Positions 29,148 to 38,774 are shown, numbered from the stretch's first letter. The stretch: 64,000 nucleotides of DNA from Proteles cristata cristata (GCA_017311185.1 JAESUZ010005539.1:124001-188000), one strand, 5' to 3'. Made by a program: numbers and translations. Notes: generated by a model not told the origin, from the sequence alone.

Positions 29148-30746
29148 CTGTAAAAATGCCAAGATAATTAATAGTGGAGTTACTTAACATAGTTTCTAAA
29201 AATGAGAACAGTTGATATTAATATAATCTGTGATGCACTCATCTTTGTTACTTTCTGTCCTACAATTCAGATTGTTTTAGAAAATGTTACAACTTTGTTT
29301 ACATCGCCAATCGGAGGGGAGAATAAAAATCTTTGCTGTTAAAGTTTACATGCAATCCTAAGGATTTCAGCAATAATAACACCCATTCAAAACAATATTT
29401 AAATAACTGTACTTTAAGACTGTAAGACAGAAATCTGATTCAGTAAGACTTTTCCATTTATATGCTCAATGTTGGAAAAAAAAACAAATTAAAAGTCAGA
29501 GTATCTGAAAGTTTTTTTTTTTTTCCTACAAAAGAGTTATAACAATAATTTGGTGAACGTGGGATATTTTTCAGAGCTATGTATGTGTTTTGGGTTACAG
29601 AAAATAAACTGTAAAATTTACAAGTCCAAACAAAGAAACCAACCAACCTTGACCAATTATTTATAAGCTATTTTACATATTTTTAAAAGACTTTTATATC
29701 TTTTAGCATGTGTATGCATTTTTTCTTACGTATGATTAAATTTTGTATTTTCCATATCACTGGCTAATTTTCATCAATCATCCAAAAGAAACAAAGAACA
29801 AATGGACAAGGATTAAAGTCCCTATAGTGCATTATTAGGGGCAAGAACTGAACTTAAAGTAGCAAATTCCAATAGCTTTGCACAATTAAAATTTATTGGT
29901 ATTGGAATACTTGGTATTCAACCAAAGATCTAAAACAAAGCTTATATATACTTCTTACTCTTAAAAATAAAATCTGTATAGCCAGACTTATCTTTTTCAA
30001 TAAACAGCACGCTGACCACCTTTCTGAGTAGTTCCAGGCGGCCACCTGAACTGTTCTACCAAATAGGTATATGAAGACGCCTTAGTGGAGCGTATTTTAC
30101 ATCACGGCCATCTCAATGACAGACGCAGGGGCATGACATGCTGTATACACGAAAACATAGCTGTACACTCATACTTGTTCCTCAGAGCAGTTATTTTATT
30201 GTTTCAACTTGAAAGTGCTTTTTTAGCTCTATAGCAACCACCAAGTGATAAAAGGATAAAGAAAACCTTTAATGTAGATTAATTTGATAAAACAAAGTCA
30301 ATATCACTTGGATAAACAAACCATTTTGGGATACTCTACTTGAAAGGCAAAAATTTTTAAATATGGCATTTCCTGCCATATAAAATTTCAACATAAAGAA
30401 ACATTTTAATGGTGAATGTGATTTAAACCAGGCAATTCGGTTTGGAGGCTCGGTACTCTCTGCGTAGTTTGTACTGATGTGTGGAATTTTAAAAAGATGA
30501 TTTATAACAATTCTTTATCAGAACAGAGGGGGATTTTACATTTTCTATGAGCTGTTGATAATTGATGCATGCAGTAAAATACCATATGTTGTTCTAAACC
30601 CTCCAATGTTCCTGTTTAGTCCAATCAAGAGCTATATAGTTACTTAAACAGCTTCGTTTGTAAGGATATCAGAAATACTTGAAATTAAAAAGAAAAGAAG
30701 TTACTGATCAAAGTTCATAACGATAATAAATAACAGCTGGCCGTAC
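29148..30746 (-). other. RPGRIP1L intron 2
   Basis: 1.6 kb of unique A/T-rich sequence with no recognisable repeat or gene. The frame seen at 29458-29646 is chance. Confidence 0.8.
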
Positions 30747-30838
30747 CTTGTAACCCTCCCATTCCAGAGAGGTTTAGACCTATATCCTTCACAGGCAGGT
30801 CTCCTGCCGTCTCATCAGTTGGTCCAGACATGGCCTAT
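30747..30838 (-). CDS. RPGRIP1L: RPGRIP1L exon 2 with the start codon
   Basis: Exon 2 runs from acceptor CTCCACAG (exon begins 30838) to donor GTACGG. The ATG is at 30831-30829 in the context GGCCATGT (G at -3), and 85 coding nucleotides follow: [28 protein letters not shown] (28 residues, phase 1). This start matches the human protein as remembered. Seven untranslated bases precede it in the exon. The end of a possible overlapping upstream frame (stop TGA at 30817-30815) lies here too. Confidence 0.97.
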
Positions 30839-31312
30839 CTGTGGAGAAAAGAAAATTCAAATAAAATCTTCTCAACATACAACATTATGCAATGGAATGA
30901 ACCAAATAAAATGAATAAGGCACTATGGCTTTAATGGACATCTTATTGCTCACATGTGCTGCTTGAAGAAGATGAAAGCTTCATTTTAAAAGTAATACTA
31001 CATTCAATCATGGAGACAATGTTCCTTTCAACGGTATATTTCCTATAGTTTGCTTAGGAAATGAGGTAAGATTATCATTCTTCCTTCTCTCTTCTTATTT
31101 CTGTCTGAAACAAAAACAAACTGCCCCCAATTTAAGGAATACTTCCTCTCCATTCCCCTTTCCCTTTTGTGTCCCCTAAAGCAAGTAGGTACCTTGAAAA
31201 AAACTAGTGAGGAATTTGATTCATATGGTGGTTCTATTACTTCCTAGCTGGCAATGTCACCTAATCTGAGTTTCAATTCCTTAATTTTAGTATTTTTAAA
31301 AAGTCGTCTTAG

Positions 31313-31382
31313 TTATATATACGTATGCACACACACACACACACACACACACGTATTATATACGTATATTATATATGTATAT
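31313..31382. repeat. (CA)n flanked by (TA/CGTA)n microsatellite
   Basis: TATATATACGTATG, then about 25 nt of CA repeat (31328-31352), then CGTATTATATACGTATATTA. A wholly alternating purine-pyrimidine tract next to the T-rich end of a SINE. Confidence 0.9.
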
Positions 31383-31479
31383 TTCTAAGTAAACTCTACC
31401 CCCAACATGGGGCTCAAACTCATGACCTGGAGATCAGAAGTCACATGCGTTATCAACAACTGAGCCAGCCAGGTGCCTC
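31380..31479 (-). mobile_element. Older short CAN SINE, minus strand
   Basis: CTAAGTAAACTCTACCCCC, GGGGCTCAAACTCATGACC and ACTGAGCCAGCCAGGTGCC: complement of the short carnivore SINE type. Confidence 0.87.
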
Positions 31480-31936
31480 AGTTCCTTAAGTTAAAAAAAT
31501 GGAGAAAATAATACCTATCTCACAGAGTTATTCTAAGGGTGGGATGGTAAATTAAAAGCAATGAGCACATTTTCCTGAGAGGTCGCTATTACTGAAATAT
31601 TAATCTTCAGCTTGGTGCACGATGAGTGGGTCTGGTCCAAGTTTTGTAAAAGATGTTTCACAAATTCACCATCTGAGTTTTTGCTCTGTTCTGTCTCAGT
31701 TGCCATGACGCCTAGTCCCAGGGCTTCCTACCTCAACACACAAGCTTGTCCAGGGAATTCTGGCCTCTTTACAGTTCCTATTCTTCAGAGATGCACCACA
31801 GTAACTCAGTTTTGTATGTGGATGTAAATGGTCCGTGCAATGTCTAGTACGTGGGAAAAAAAAAAAAAGATTTTATATTTTCCTTTCAAATCATCTGGAA
31901 AGACAAATGCAAACCACCACTCAAAATGCCTAAAGG

Positions 31937-32195
31937 CAGAGGTTCTCAGTCTCTAGAATGTGGAGCCTAGAATGTAAAGTCCAGAGAGAAGCAAATTTGT
32001 CTTGTGCGCCTCTGTACTGTATTCTCAGAGGCTGGCACAGAGCTTGCTGAATGAATGGAATCCATGGAGCTGTAGGGTCTGTGGACCCAAGAGACGGTTT
32101 ATAGAATTTTGTATGCATATATGTATATGCACACTATCTTTTAGGTAAAGGGCTCGTAACCTTTACTGTAACTCATCAAAGGTTGAGAACCACTG
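31937..32195. mobile_element. hAT-type DNA transposon fossil
   Basis: Imperfect terminal inverted repeats CAGAGGTTCTCAG and GGTTGAGAACCACTG about 260 bp apart. The interior has GGGTCTGTGGACCC and ATTTTGTATGCATATATGT, as in Charlie-related elements. Not mobile. Confidence 0.6.
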
Positions 32196-32389
32196 CATTT
32201 CGCTGTGACGCAAACAATGAGCAGACATATACCTGAGAGATCATCTCCTACTTCTTCTGGAAACAGTGCTACATAAAAGGGCAATTCTAGGAACCAAATC
32301 ATCAACAGTTTAAACACAGGGCACTTGTGAAAATGATAATGGTGCTACAGTAGAGTTATGGTAGCTTTTATAGTAAGGATGGAGATGCT

Positions 32390-32540
32390 AGTCAACATTT
32401 ATTGAATGCTTGCTAAAATGTGCCAGGCACTTTTCTTAGCGCTCTGACAATAGGAATTAATCAATCAACTCACAATATCAGGACACACCCTAGGGAACTT
32501 GCCGAAGGTCACACACCTAAGAAGTCGGCGTCTGGTCACA
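32390..32540. repeat. Old interspersed repeat (MIR/L2-like)
   Basis: CATTTATTGAATGCTTGC, GTGCCAGGCAC and GAACTTGCCGAAGGTCACAC are typical words of ancient mammalian repeats. Exact family not decided. Confidence 0.55.
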
Positions 32541-32789
32541 TTTTTGTCACGATTGGGAAGGTGGAGGGCAGTGTGACGCGCATTCAGAGGCCAGAGATGA
32601 TGATGAACCCCCTACGGAATGGGGGAACCACAACAAAGAATTACCTGGCCCCACATACTAAGAGTGCTGAGGCCCAGAAATTTGGCACCACGCTGGAACA
32701 CCTCTCCACACCATCTCATGGTATCCCTCCTCGCTCACCATGCCCATCCACACTCCTACTTTAGGTTCCTCAGGTCCACGGGCCCCTAG

Positions 32790-33080
32790 TCTTGCTCAAA
32801 GCCTTGGCATTAGCTGGCTCCTCATTCTCTGGGACTCGGCTCAAATGTCACTTCCTCAGACATGTCTTCCCTGATTATCTTACAGTTACTCTTTCTCCAA
32901 TTTCATCACTGTGTACTGCTGTTGTAGCAGTCATCGCTGCCTACAATTATCTTATTTGTTTGCTAGCTGACTACTAGTTTGTCACCACTAATAAAGCAGA
33001 AGCATGTTGAGATAGGTATCAGTCCTGTTCACAGCACTAGGGAAGTGCCTGATGCAAGGTGGGCACCGACATTAATAGTT
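32790..33080 (+). mobile_element. L2 LINE 3' end, plus strand
   Basis: GGCTCAAATGTCACTTCCTC, GACATGTCTTCCCTGATTAT and the terminal words CAGCACTAGGGAAGTGCCTG match the L2 3' consensus as remembered. No coding capacity; the short frames inside are not genes. Confidence 0.75.
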
Positions 33081-33570
33081 ACTGAACGATTAAATGAAAA
33101 CCGGGATCTGAGACTAAAATGGTAAACAAGATCCTCGCCTTTATGGAATTAATAGGCTATGGGGTAATCAAATGAGAAACAAGTAATTAAAAATCATTAA
33201 GCAAACAATAGGCCATTCAAGAGGCTAAAGGGACTACCAACCAACTCTTCACCCAGGGCTAATGAGAGAATTGTGTCTATGTGCCCTTCTATTTGAAGGA
33301 GGACTTGGAAAGGCGCGGCAGGCAGCATCCACTCTCATCCGCCAGGGTTTAAGGCTGGGCTATGAAATTTCAAACCGGTGTTGGACGTGGGGATAATGGG
33401 CGGGCTGTGATTCAGGCCTGAGGATGTGGTGTCTCGTGCTGGGCTGCTTTACATGCGAGCAGAACTCTGGGGCCTTCTCCAGGCCGTAAAGCGGATCCCA
33501 GGACCCCGGCCCGTCCTGCAGGTAGAGGGTGGGCCACCTCCGTTCCCCTCAAGTCCCCCAGAGTACTCAC

Positions 33571-33660
33571 CGTCACTCTCTCCCCGCAGCTAGCTACCGT
33601 TGCTATAGCGCCGACAGCGTGCAGGGCTGCTGGCCGAGAGGAGCACGGGAAAAACATGGC
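33571..33660 (-). other. RPGRIP1L: RPGRIP1L exon 1 (5' UTR; 5' end uncertain)
   Basis: Donor GTGAGTACTC begins at 33570 on the minus strand, an excellent consensus site preceded by GAGAGAGTGACG. Splicing to the exon 2 acceptor at 30839 gives a leader ending ATAGGCC before the ATG. The right end given is only an estimate, based on the ZNF143-type element at 33671-33689 lying just upstream. Confidence 0.75.
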
Positions 33661-33670
33661 AGGCTCCGTT

Positions 33671-33689
33671 GCCTCCTGGGAAATGTAGT
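33671..33689 (-). promoter_or_regulatory. ZNF143/SBS-type element 1
   Basis: The minus strand reads ACTACATTTCCCAGGAGGC, a full match to the ACTAYRNNNCCCR promoter motif bound by ZNF143 (Staf), often with THAP11/HCFC1. It points towards RPGRIP1L and lies about 100 bp from its exon 1 donor. Confidence 0.85.
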
Positions 33690-33787
33690 TTTTCTCCGGC
33701 CCTAGCTCGCCCGCTCGCTGCATAGCTGTCGGCCCTGGGAAATTCTCCTGCTCCAAACCCCGAGGTGCTCGCGGGCGTCGCCGCCTT

Positions 33788-33806
33788 GCATCCTGGGAAT
33801 GGTAGT
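33788..33806 (-). promoter_or_regulatory. ZNF143/SBS-type element 2
   Basis: The minus strand reads ACTACCATTCCCAGGATGC, one mismatch to ACTAYRNNNCCCR (C for R), with the GGATGC extension. Same orientation as element 1, 117 bp away, about 130 bp upstream of the FTO start. Confidence 0.75.
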
Positions 33807-33826
33807 TCTCGAGACTCTGAGAGAGA

Positions 33827-33937
33827 ATGGCGCTGGGCGGGAACAGGACGCCGACGGAACTACAAACAGGAGGCGGGGTCCAAGGCGAGGGATCTACGCG
33901 GCTAGCAGTGGCGAAGGCGGCTGTAGCGGCAGCATGA
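33827..33937 (+). other. 36-codon upstream ORF in the FTO leader
   Basis: ATG at 33827 in a strong context (A at -3, G at +4), reading MALGGNRTPTELQTGGGVQG and continuing to a TGA at 33935-33937. The stop overlaps the FTO ATG as ATGA, in the +1 relation. Used only if FTO transcripts start upstream of 33827. Whether it is conserved or translated is unknown. Confidence 0.6.
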
Positions 33938-33978
33938 AGCGGACCCCGACCGCCGAGGAGCGAGAGCGCGAAGCTAAG
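33934..33978 (+). CDS. FTO: FTO coding exon 1
   Basis: FTO is a nuclear Fe(II)/2-oxoglutarate-dependent dioxygenase that removes the methyl group from N6-methyladenosine and related marks in RNA. Only its first coding exon is here: 15 codons, MKRTPTAEEREREAK, the same as the human N-terminus as I recall it, ending phase 0 at a GTATGT donor (33979). The ATG has A at -3. This charged N-terminal tail precedes the catalytic jelly-roll domain; no catalytic residue is encoded in the window. The frame is also open upstream to an ATG at 33799 (45 extra codons), but the canonical start is chosen because it matches the known protein. Head-to-head with RPGRIP1L. Confidence 0.96.
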
Positions 33979-34699
33979 GTATGTGGGCTTCTCCGGAGTC
34001 TGGGATCTTTCGTGCATTTGTAGCTAGGGGCCGGGAACCGGAAGGGCTTGGTTGCCTGGCGAGCGGACACACGGTCTTCAGCCAAGGGATGACAGGGCCT
34101 TGTCAGCAAGGGAACCAGAGACGTTGGGGGATATTAACATTCGTGCTGCTCAGGATGCAGGCCTAGTCCTGTTGGATCAGCTCGCCAATGAGAATCACGA
34201 CATCCATTTCCTTTTCCTGCTTCTGCACTTCATTCCTTGGTCACATTTGTAGCTACCCAGTGCCTCAGTTTACCGGACTCTCCGAGGACTGTGATCCTAA
34301 CAGTTGTGCGTTCTCTTCGGTACTGATTTCTGAGAACGAGATTGGTTCACATGAAGTATCTGTGCGGTCAGATGTGTTAATTTGGAACAGCGGCTGCCCG
34401 TTTTGTTCTGTGTCTTCAGCACCGTGGATTTGAATCTAAGTACAATCCTATTTTCTGCCTTCGGGGTTCAGCCTCAGGTGGTTGCCATTCCGTGCCATGG
34501 CAATAATAACATCAATAACAACATTTTGTTTTGTTTTTAGCATTGATTACATGTCAGTTTCTGCGTTTAGTTAGTAAATTTATATTATTTCATATTCTTA
34601 CTACAGCAGATTTCAAGATAGATATTATACAGATGGAGTATCAACAGCCCTGTTTTACGGATGAAGCCTTGAGGTTCAGAAGAATTGAGTGTTTTTCTC

Positions 34700-35170
34700 T
34701 CTCATCCCCCAAATCAAGCCCTGTTCATTTGTTTAAATATGTCGGTAAACCTGTCCACTTTTTCTGTCTCTGCCTCCTTGGACCGAGCTACCGTTATGTC
34801 TTTAATGGCTTGTTGCAACAGTCTCCTTATTGGTCTTCACTCATCTACACCCTGACACTCCTTTGTCCCCTCATCCCCTTTCTCCCACACAACCTGTCTC
34901 TTCTGCACACCATGGAACGTGATCTTTTTCAGAATGTACATCTGATCACGTCCCTTTCCTTCCTCCCTCCTCTGCCAACCACCTGTTTAAAAACCCTCGA
35001 GGACTTTGTGTTGCTCTCAAGGGAAAGGCAAAACTTCACACGGCCTGCGGTGGTCTGGACATCCCACATGACATTCTGCCCACTCGTTGCCCATCAGCCA
35101 CTTTGGCCTTTTTAAAAGACCGTCTTTTCTGCTCTATCTGCTTACATAGCCTTTACACGTGCTATTCTGT
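34700..35170 (+). mobile_element. L2 LINE fragment, plus strand
   Basis: TGATCACGTCCCTTTCC, TTAAAAACCCTCGAGGACTT, GGGAAAGGCAAAACTTC, TGGTCTGGACATCCCAC and GCCACTTTGGCCTTTTTAA follow the L2 consensus order. It explains the 194-codon open frame at 34531-35115, which is not a gene. Confidence 0.7.
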
Positions 35171-35322
35171 CGCTTACTCTGTATTAGGCAAATATTAGAA
35201 GTGAGAACCAATTATAAATATAACACACAGTTTTTGCTCTGGTAGAATTTTTTTTTTTTATGACAAGCATATGTGAGTTTATCTTACATTGGGACCTTGT
35301 TTTCTTTTTTCTTTTTTTTTCT

Positions 35323-35372
35323 TAAGTAATTTATTGTCTAGTTGGTTTCCGTGTAATACCCAGTGCTCTGAA
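35323..35372 (-). mobile_element. Very short LINE-1 3' end, minus strand
   Basis: AATTTATTGTCTAGTTGGTTTCC and TACCCAGTGCTC equal the complement of a carnivore L1 3' end, preceded by a T-rich tail complement. Severe 5' truncation. Confidence 0.65.
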
Positions 35373-35769
35373 ATTTAGAATCCTAAAAGTGAGTGTGTCT
35401 TAGGGATCCTATGGATTTAAAATATAAAATCTGCCCTATTATGACCTAGTTTCACCGGGACCTGAAGTTTCCATGCTAGAGTTGGCCTTTGGTATGGACA
35501 GTATACTAAAGATGGGTTCTACCCTGGGGATGGGAGAAAGGAAGATCCTTCTGCATTAGTCCGCGAGAGTGTAAAGGAAGAGATAAATGTCATCCAGTGG
35601 CATTGTGTATGATGTCTTTCCCACCTTTTAGCTTTACATTTGTGTTTTCTGTTTATTGTTAAGATTTATTGAGCACCTGTTGTTTATTTGCTAGACATTG
35701 GGATTATGACTTTAGCTAAGATCGAATCCCTGCACAAAGGAGCTTTTATTCTACTGCATCCATAACCGT

Positions 35770-35915
35770 TGCCTGTGAGATAGTTATTCATGTCATCCAC
35801 ATTTTATGGATGGGGAAACTGAGGCTTGAGGAAATCATGACTTGCCTGAGGCCACTTGGTTGCTATATGGAGCTAGTGTTTAGAACCAGGTCTGCTGACT
35901 CAAAGCTTTTTTTTC
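35770..35915 (-). mobile_element. MIR fragment, minus strand
   Basis: CATTTTATGGATGGGGAAAC, TGAGGCTTGAGG and GCCACTTGGTTGCTATATGG match the reversed MIR core. Confidence 0.75.
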
Positions 35916-36099
35916 CATGTACTACTTGTGAAACATGTTGAATTGATAGAGCAAGTTGTCTTCCTGTGTCCTTTAAAGAATTTCTTTGATATTTATTTAA
36001 AATGTGCGTATGACAATATCATCGGCTAGCACAAAGTATAGGCAGTTGAGTTTTAAATCTTAAATAGAAAATGTTCAGTTACTCATGACCTACTTACTT

Positions 36100-36695
36100 T
36101 CTCATTTTCTAATCAACGTTATTGAGGCATAATTTCTGTACAATACGTTGTGCCCATTTACGGTACAATTTGATGAGTTTTGACAGGTGTAGACACCTGT
36201 GAAACCACCATCCCAGTTGACATAGAGAACATTTCAGTCCCTTCTAGAAATTTCCCCTTGCCGATTTGCAGTCAGTGTCTCCTCCCACCTTGGCTCCCAA
36301 GCAACCACTGAGAATGTTTTCTTTTGCTGTAGATGGGTCCGTATTTTCTAGAGTTTTATATCAATGGAAATATGAACTCTTGAGTCCGTTTACTTTTGCT
36401 AAACATAATGATTTTTGAGATTTATTCATGTTGTCATGTGTATCAATAGTACATTCCTTTTTATTGCTGAGAGATAGTCTACTGTGTGGATCTACCACAT
36501 ATTCTTTATTCATTCACCTGTTGCTGAAGATCATTTGGATTGTTTCTGGTGTGGGGCTGTTATGTAAAAAAATGCTGCGATGACCATTCACGTATAAATC
36601 TTACTCTTTTCTTTCTATTGGACAAATACTCGGAATTCCAATTGTTGAGTTCTCTGTTGAGCCTTCTAAGAAACTGCCAAGTTGATTCTGCCATT
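36100..36695 (-). mobile_element. Ancient LINE-1 3' part, minus strand
   Basis: ATTGAGGCATAATTTCTGTAC, GATGAGTTTTGACAGGTGTAG, AAACCACCATCCCAGTTGAC and TTCTTTATTCATTCACCTG are typical reversed old L1 3' end words. No coding capacity. Confidence 0.75.
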
Positions 36696-36850
36696 TGTAT
36701 CGGTTTCCTAGTGCTGCCGGAACAAGTTACCACAAACTGGGTCTCTTAAGACAACAAATTTATTCCCTCTTAGTTCTAAAGGTAAGTAAGCCTGGTTCAA
36801 GGTTTTGACAGGTCATGGTCCCTTTGGAGGCTCTAGGGGAGAAGCCCTAG
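36696..36850. repeat. Old interspersed repeat, family not decided
   Basis: ATCGGTTTCCTAGTGCTGCC, CAAGTTACCACAAACTGGGT and ACAACAAATTTATTCCCTC are a familiar mammalian repeat type of moderate age, lying between two old L1 pieces. Confidence 0.5.
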
Positions 36851-37308
36851 AGCCCTAGAGAAGGCTCGTTGCTTCTTATAGCTTCTGGTGACTCCTGGTA
36901 TTTCTTGGTTTGGGCAGATTAATTTGCCTTTTCTGGAGATTTCACATAAATGGAATCAGACAATATGTGGCCTTTTGTGTCTGGTTTCTTTCACTCAGCA
37001 TAATGGTTTGAGGTTCACCCATGTTGTAATGTGTATTAACACTTTGTTACTTTTTGTTACTGAATAGTATGATATTCCATTGTATGGATATACTGCATTT
37101 TGTTTAATCCATTCACCAGTTGATGGATATCTGGGTTGTTTATACATTTTGGCTATTACGAAAAATGCTGCTGTGAACATATACTATTTTTTTTATATGG
37201 ACATATATATTCCTTTAAGCTCTTAGGTAAGCTGCCTAGGAGTGGCATTGCTGGTCCCATGGTAAATCTATAGTCAACATTTTAAGAAACTGCTGTACTC
37301 TTTTGGTC

Positions 37309-37883
37309 TGAATATTTGAGTGCCCCCCCACCTCAATTTTTTTTAAAAAAATTAATGTTTATTTTATTTTTGAAAAAGAGAGTGCGAGCAGGGGAGGGGC
37401 AGAGAGAGAGAGAGGGAGACACAAAATCTGAAGCAGGCTCCAGGCTCCGACCTGACAGCACAGTGCCCTATGCGGCGCTCGAACCCACGAACTGTGAGAT
37501 CATGACCTGATCCGAAGTTGGACGCTCGACCAACTGAGCCACCCAGGCGCCCCAGAGTCCCCCCAAATTTTTATGCTGAGATCCTAACCCCCAAGGTAAT
37601 GGTATTAGAAGATAGGACCCTTTGGAGGTGATTAGGTGATTAATAATGGGATAAATGCCCTTATAAAGTAGACCTGAGAGAGCTCCTCACCCCTTCTGCC
37701 ATGTGAGGATACAATCAGAAATTTGGAGTCTGCAATCCAGAAGGAGGTCCTCACTAGAACCTGACCATGTTGTTACTTAGACCTTGGACTTACAGCCTTT
37801 GAAACTATGAGCAGTACATTTCTGCCGTTTATAAGCCACCCAGTCTGTGGTGTTTTGTTACAGCAGCCCGAATGGACTAAGAC
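37309..37883 (+). mobile_element. MaLR (ERVL-related) solo LTR, split by a SINE
   Basis: Words in order: GAATATTTGAGTGCCCC, TTTTATGCTGAGATCCTAAC, GGTAATGGTATTAGAAGATAG, AGTAGACCTGAGAGAGC, GCCATGTGAGGATACAATC, ATAAGCCACCCAGTCTGTGG and GCAGCCCGAATGGACTAAGAC. This is an MST/MLT1-type LTR in sense. No internal retroviral genes are present. A SINE at 37337-37552 interrupts it. Confidence 0.75.
37337..37552 (-). mobile_element. Felid CAN SINE, minus strand, inside the LTR
   Basis: AATGTTTATTTTATTTTTGA tail complement, GAAGCAGGCTCCAGGCTCC and GAGCCACCCAGGCGCCCC end. Flanked by GAGTGCCCCCCCA / AGAGTCCCCCCAA words of the LTR. Confidence 0.94.
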
Positions 37884-38774
37884 TTTTTTTCCCAAGATGG
37901 ACACACCATTTTATGTTCCCACTAGCAATGTTTGAGGGTTCCAATTTCTTCACATACTTGTCGCCTTCTGTTACTATCTTTTTGTTTATAGCCATCTTTG
38001 TGTGCAGCGGTATCTCATTGTGGTTTTGACTTTCATTTCCCAAACATCTAATAATGCAGAGCTTCTCATGTGCTTATCGACTACGTATATATTTGTTTTT
38101 GTGAAGTGTCTGTTCAAATCTTTAGCTCATTTTTTTTTTTTGGATGGATTGTCTTCTTAATACAAAGTGTTAGAAGCTCTTTATATTTTCTAGATGTAAG
38201 TTCTTTGTCAACGATATGTATTGTGAACATTGTTTTCCAGTCTTTTAGTTTACTTAATGGTTTTTTGAGGAGCGAAAGCACTTCATTTTGATAAAGGTCC
38301 AATTTATTGATATTGCTTTTTATGATTAATGCTTTTTGTGTCATATCTGTGAATCGTTACCTATCCCAAGGTCACAAAGATTTCTTGTTTGCTTTTTAAA
38401 TTAAACTTTATCATCCCAATAATGGGTAATTACTTTTGGTTTTTCTTTTTGAAATAGCTTAGATTGTATTTTCTTCTTGTGATTGCTTATATACAGGCTT
38501 TTAGACAGTTTCCAACTTTGGAGAGTAAATAAAAAGGCTGGACAGTTGTTATGTAGCTTTTCATGAGAATATTTATTCAATCTGTGTTAAAGGGGTAAGA
38601 AGGTAGCAAAGTATATTCATGCATTTTTCTTGTAAGACATACAGCAGTATGGTCCAGATTAGTATTTGACAGTCTGAGTTGGAACCATGGCCTTTAAAAT
38701 GTTCTTGCTGTTGGGATGGGGATTGCACGCTGTCCTTCAGTTTCTCCTGACAGAAGATGGAGTCAAGAATGGCT

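Larger units (their letters stand above)
31225..31570 (+). mobile_element. MIR element interrupted by microsatellite and SINE
   Basis: Left part CTAGCTGGCAATGTCACCTA ... GAGTTTCAATTCCTTAATTT and right part CAGTTCCTTAAGTT ... AATAATACCTATCTCACAGAG and AGTTATTCTAAGGGTGGGA together read as one plus-strand MIR. They are separated by the microsatellite and short SINE at about 31300-31479. TTCCTTAA words at both edges look like the target duplication. Confidence 0.75.
30839..33570 (-). other. RPGRIP1L intron 1
   Basis: 2.7 kb intron with a MIR split by a SINE (31225-31570), a CA/TA microsatellite (31313-31382), a hAT-type fossil (31937-32195), a MIR-like stretch (32390-32540) and an L2 3' end (32790-33080). 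It reaches into the CpG-rich promoter region on the right. No further exon is seen. Confidence 0.8.
33420..34075. promoter_or_regulatory. RPGRIP1L-FTO bidirectional CpG-rich promoter
   Basis: The sequence turns sharply CpG- and GC-rich between the two opposed 5' exons. It holds the RPGRIP1L exon 1 donor (33571/33570), two ZNF143/SBS-type elements, a GC box (GAGGCGGGGTC, 33871-33880), a YY1-like AATGGCGC (33826-33833) and FTO exon 1. Only about 277 bp separate the last RPGRIP1L upstream ATG (33657) and the FTO ATG (33934). No TATA box is seen. A shared housekeeping-type promoter is known for this gene pair in mammals. The long open frames on both strands here are by-products of high GC. Confidence 0.9.
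36860..38560 (-). mobile_element. Old LINE-1, minus strand, split by an LTR
   Basis: Left part (36860-37308) has CATAAATGGAATCAGACAAT and TTCTTTCACTCAGCATAATG. Right part (37884-38560) has CACTAGCAATGTTTGAGGG, GGTATCTCATTGTGGTTTTG and AGTGTTAGAAGCTCTTTAT. They are consecutive parts of one reversed L1 (3' UTR then ORF2 end), separated by the MaLR-type LTR. Confidence 0.75.

Noticed and set aside
33412..34017. 201-codon open frame on the minus strand across the promoter
   Set aside because: Produced by the low stop-codon density of the CpG-rich region. It runs through the RPGRIP1L exon 1 donor and opposite FTO exon 1 and has no family resemblance. Only its short start at 33657 matters, as an upstream frame.
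34531..35115. 194-codon plus-strand frame in FTO intron 1
   Set aside because: Overlaps L2-derived sequence; no domain, no conservation argument, and it is in the middle of an intron.
37309..37883. Possible endogenous retrovirus with genes
   Set aside because: Only a solo LTR of the MaLR type is seen; no gag, pol or env-like sequence adjoins it.
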